Positions 4,162-6,115 of a stretch of 6,115 bases of DNA are shown here, piece by piece (position 1 is the stretch's first letter; each line of letters begins with the position of its first letter). The DNA comes from an uncultured Porphyromonadaceae bacterium (lineage in GTDB: Bacteria > Bacteroidota > Bacteroidia > Bacteroidales > Muribaculaceae). The translations under genes were made by a program, and so were the position numbers. Below the pieces are notes generated by a model. The model was given only the letters and a program-made list of their open reading frames with translations, was not told the DNA's origin and searched no databases. Location: assembly GCA_947176355.1 (NCBI GenBank), contig CAMWQY010000170.1, forward strand, positions 1-6,115, in the 5' to 3' direction.

Positions 4162-6115
4162 TTTCTTCCTCCTTTCTTGTAATTGCCTTTACCGAATCAT
4201 TCGCAACCGGGGCATTCACTTTAGCATCGACTACAGAGTCGACAGCATTGACAGTCTTATCTAACAGCGACTTATCTTTCTTCTTTTTCCAGAGATTGCT
4301 GATACCAAAATGTCCTAATTCAGAAAAATAAGCAAGGCGGCGGCGCAGCGACAGGCTGACGCCGGTCTCGGTGACTTCACCTTCGAGCACACTCTCAAAA
4401 CCGGTATGACGGAAGAGTCGGGCATTGACGCTCATATTGTTGGTCTGCTTAAGCACATACTCGAAAGCTATATCGCTGATCAGATTTTGCTGGAAGTTTT
4501 CGTCGGCAGATGCATCAGTAGAGTAATTACCTCCCACGATAATCTTAAATCTATTATTGATCAAAGATTTCGATACTTGATATGAATAAGTGGTATTAGT
4601 CGTAGTGTTTCCATTCATACCGGTCTGATACTGGTCGACACCTAAATTAATATCCACACCCTTCACATTGTCGGCAAGGAAAGAATTAAGCTGGGATGTG
4701 AGGAAACTATACATAGTGCTTGTAGCCATATTCGAGCCGACAGACTTTGAGCTGGGTCCGGTGTACATACCGGTGAGCAGAAGGCTAATCGCCTGCTGCT
4801 GACGCTGGTCGGCGGTCATAGACTGGAGTTCATTGCTAATGCTGAGATCATCATCAGTGGAGAGGTCGAACACCAAGGAAGGAGCGGAGAGAGTATTTCC
4901 GATGAGGAGAGTGACAATGAAATTGACAAGACGAGTATTATCGCCCATCTGAATACTTGCCTTCACCTGATCGGTAGCCTTAATGTCGAAAGCAGGATTC
5001 ATTATGTCGCCACTCCAAGTGATATGGCTATTCTGGTCGAAATTGAAACCTTTCTTGCCAATGACAGGGAGACTATAGTTAGCATACCCCGTACCGGTGT
5101 AAAGAGTACCATTAAGCTTCATATCCCCGACGTAGTTCTGGAAATAATTCAAAGTTCCGGACGGGTTGCATTCCACCTTACCGGCATCGCCAAGGTTTAC
5201 AGTCACTTGAGAGCCTTGAGAAATGATAGCCTTGGCCGTAATTCTCATAGCAAGGGAAGACGTAATGGAGTCAGCCTTAGCCACCTGAGTGGAGTCGGAG
5301 AAATTGACGAATTTCACCACGCCATCAGCTCCCTGACCCTGAGTAATGCCATCAGAAGCCATAGCCACAGTGTAGGTGACATCCGTAGCCGGCAATACAT
5401 TGAGAGTCGCATCCACATTCATCATCGACATCGGGCCCGTGACAGATGCATCAAGGTCGACGAAAAGTTTACCGGTGACATCAGCGGAACGGTTTTTACC
5501 ACCTACCAGCTGCATATTATTAGCCTTAGCACTAAGGTCGAACTTCATATCGGTCATTTTCGTGGCATCAACAGTACCTCTTAGAGTAAGCGGATTCTTG
5601 TTGACTGCGAATACGTCAAATTCATGGAAATCGAGCACATTATCGGTCACCGTAATGGGCTTACCACCGAAATTGAAAGTGGTGCCAAGCATATTAACGA
5701 ACAGACCGACAGAATCACAAGCGATGCTTCCGTTGAGTTTAGGAGCAGTGAAGCTGCCGCTCAGGCTCATATCGCCATTAAGAGCGCCGGATAGCTTCAT
5801 CGTCTGCGGCGGGAAGAAAGGATTAGCAATCTTTAGAGGGAACTTAGTGAGAATGAGTTTAAGGCGCTCTGCAATCATGCCACTGTTGGGATCAAGCGAA
5901 TCAGGAGCCAATACGAATTGGACAGCAGCCGCCTCAGCCCCGTCGACAAGCAGACCAATCTTGCCGGCACTCTTACCTTTATTGCCCATTCCGGCAGCCA
6001 TCGTGAAATTGAAATCTCCCACTCGTTTACGATCGTAGAAGAAATCCCGAATGTCGAGAGTACCTTTTCCGACAAGCGCCTTGCCGGTGTAGCGGACATT
6101 AATATCAGAATTGAC
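4151..6115 (-). CDS. tamB: TamB-like translocation/assembly module protein, C-terminal part (start outside window)
   Basis: The frame is open to the window edge, giving 654 visible C-terminal residues; a GTG at 6022 is an internal valine codon, not a start. TamB proteins are inner-membrane-anchored AsmA-like proteins that cross the periplasm as a long beta-groove and contact the TamA/TamL barrel. They are implicated in outer-membrane protein assembly and phospholipid transport. The visible part is alternating polar/hydrophobic beta-strand sequence (for example LSGALNGDMSLSGSFTAPKLNGSI) that leads into the conserved TamB C-terminal domain, roughly residues 360-600. Key blocks are HITWSGDIMNPAFDIKAT, ISLLLTGMYTGPSS and the terminal strands ending LSLRRRLAYFSEL. 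About 53 charged residues follow, rich in Lys, Asp, Val and Ala, ending KEEENEK. Bacteroidetes TamB proteins are usually about twice this length, so most of the N-terminal half is missing. It lies upstream of tamL, the reverse of the proteobacterial tamA-tamB order, and the operon promoter is out of view. Confidence 0.88.
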   Translation of the reverse strand, partial: VNSDINVRYTGKALVGKGTLDIRDFFYDRKRVGDFNFTMAAGMGNKGKSAGKIGLLVDGAEAAAVQFVLAPDSLDPNSGMIAERLKLILTKFPLKIANPFFPPQTMKLSGALNGDMSLSGSFTAPKLNGSIACDSVGLFVNMLGTTFNFGGKPITVTDNVLDFHEFDVFAVNKNPLTLRGTVDATKMTDMKFDLSAKANNMQLVGGKNRSADVTGKLFVDLDASVTGPMSMMNVDATLNVLPATDVTYTVAMASDGITQGQGADGVVKFVNFSDSTQVAKADSITSSLAMRITAKAIISQGSQVTVNLGDAGKVECNPSGTLNYFQNYVGDMKLNGTLYTGTGYANYSLPVIGKKGFNFDQNSHITWSGDIMNPAFDIKATDQVKASIQMGDNTRLVNFIVTLLIGNTLSAPSLVFDLSTDDDLSISNELQSMTADQRQQQAISLLLTGMYTGPSSKSVGSNMATSTMYSFLTSQLNSFLADNVKGVDINLGVDQYQTGMNGNTTTNTTYSYQVSKSLINNRFKIIVGGNYSTDASADENFQQNLISDIAFEYVLKQTNNMSVNARLFRHTGFESVLEGEVTETGVSLSLRRRLAYFSELGHFGISNLWKKKKDKSLLDKTVNAVDSVVDAKVNAPVANDSVKAITRKEEENEK
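4159..4173 (-). promoter_or_regulatory. Perfect Shine-Dalgarno for tamL, inside tamB
   Basis: AGGAGG (4173 to 4168) lies 6 nt before the tamL ATG (4161-4159). It is made by the tamB codons for Lys-Glu-Glu near its C-terminus. Bacteroidetes genes generally lack strong Shine-Dalgarno sequences, as the GlmU-like gene here does. Its presence fixes the tamL start and suggests re-initiation by ribosomes finishing tamB, whose stop lies 11 bases into the overlap. Confidence 0.75.

Noticed and set aside
6020..6022. GTG as the start of the TamB-like protein
   Set aside because: The frame stays open for 31 further codons to the window edge with TamB-like strand sequence, no ribosome site is evident, and the protein would lack its N-terminal half.
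5376..6038. 220-codon plus-strand reading frame antisense to tamB
   Set aside because: It is a shadow of a conserved gene; its sequence has no domain and no upstream signal.

Overview
The window looks like chromosomal DNA from a member of the Bacteroidales. A gut lineage such as Muribaculaceae is plausible, but the sequence alone does not settle it. The evidence is a Bacteroidetes-type promoter (TTTG, 20 bp, TAnnTTTG), a lipoprotein form of the TamA/BamA family (TamL-like) next to a TamB-like protein, and a Bacteroidetes-style 'alternate' GlmU family protein. All three supported genes are on the minus strand, so transcription runs from high to low coordinates.

Layout in transcription order. 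(1) 6115-4151: the C-terminal 654 residues of a TamB-like protein. The reading frame is still open at the window edge, so the start lies outside. (2) 4161-1825: a complete 778-residue TamL-like Omp85 outer-membrane lipoprotein. Its start overlaps the tamB stop by 11 bases and follows a perfect AGGAGG. (3) 1824-1292: a 533-bp intergenic region with no convincing gene. It is dense in repeats, hairpins, a strong plus-strand-type terminator and a promoter. (4) 1291-92: a 399-residue GlmU-like nucleotidyltransferase / hexapeptide acyltransferase. (5) 91-1: the start of another intergenic stretch carrying a second copy of the dispersed repeat.

Functionally this is an envelope-biogenesis neighbourhood. 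TamB and TamL are expected to form a periplasm-spanning module that serves outer-membrane assembly or lipid supply. The GlmU-like enzyme probably makes or modifies a nucleotide sugar for peptidoglycan or surface glycans, and appears to have its own promoter.

The most unusual content is non-coding. A roughly 90-bp repeat with a GCATGC-GGA-GCATGC core occurs twice, each time within about 2 bp of a stop codon. It is built around a recurring TTTTGACT...GGGG module seen five times. A tandem pair of switch-like hairpins and a four-copy heptamer array in the glmU-like leader add to this. I see no mobile-element gene, CRISPR array, tRNA, rRNA or defence system.
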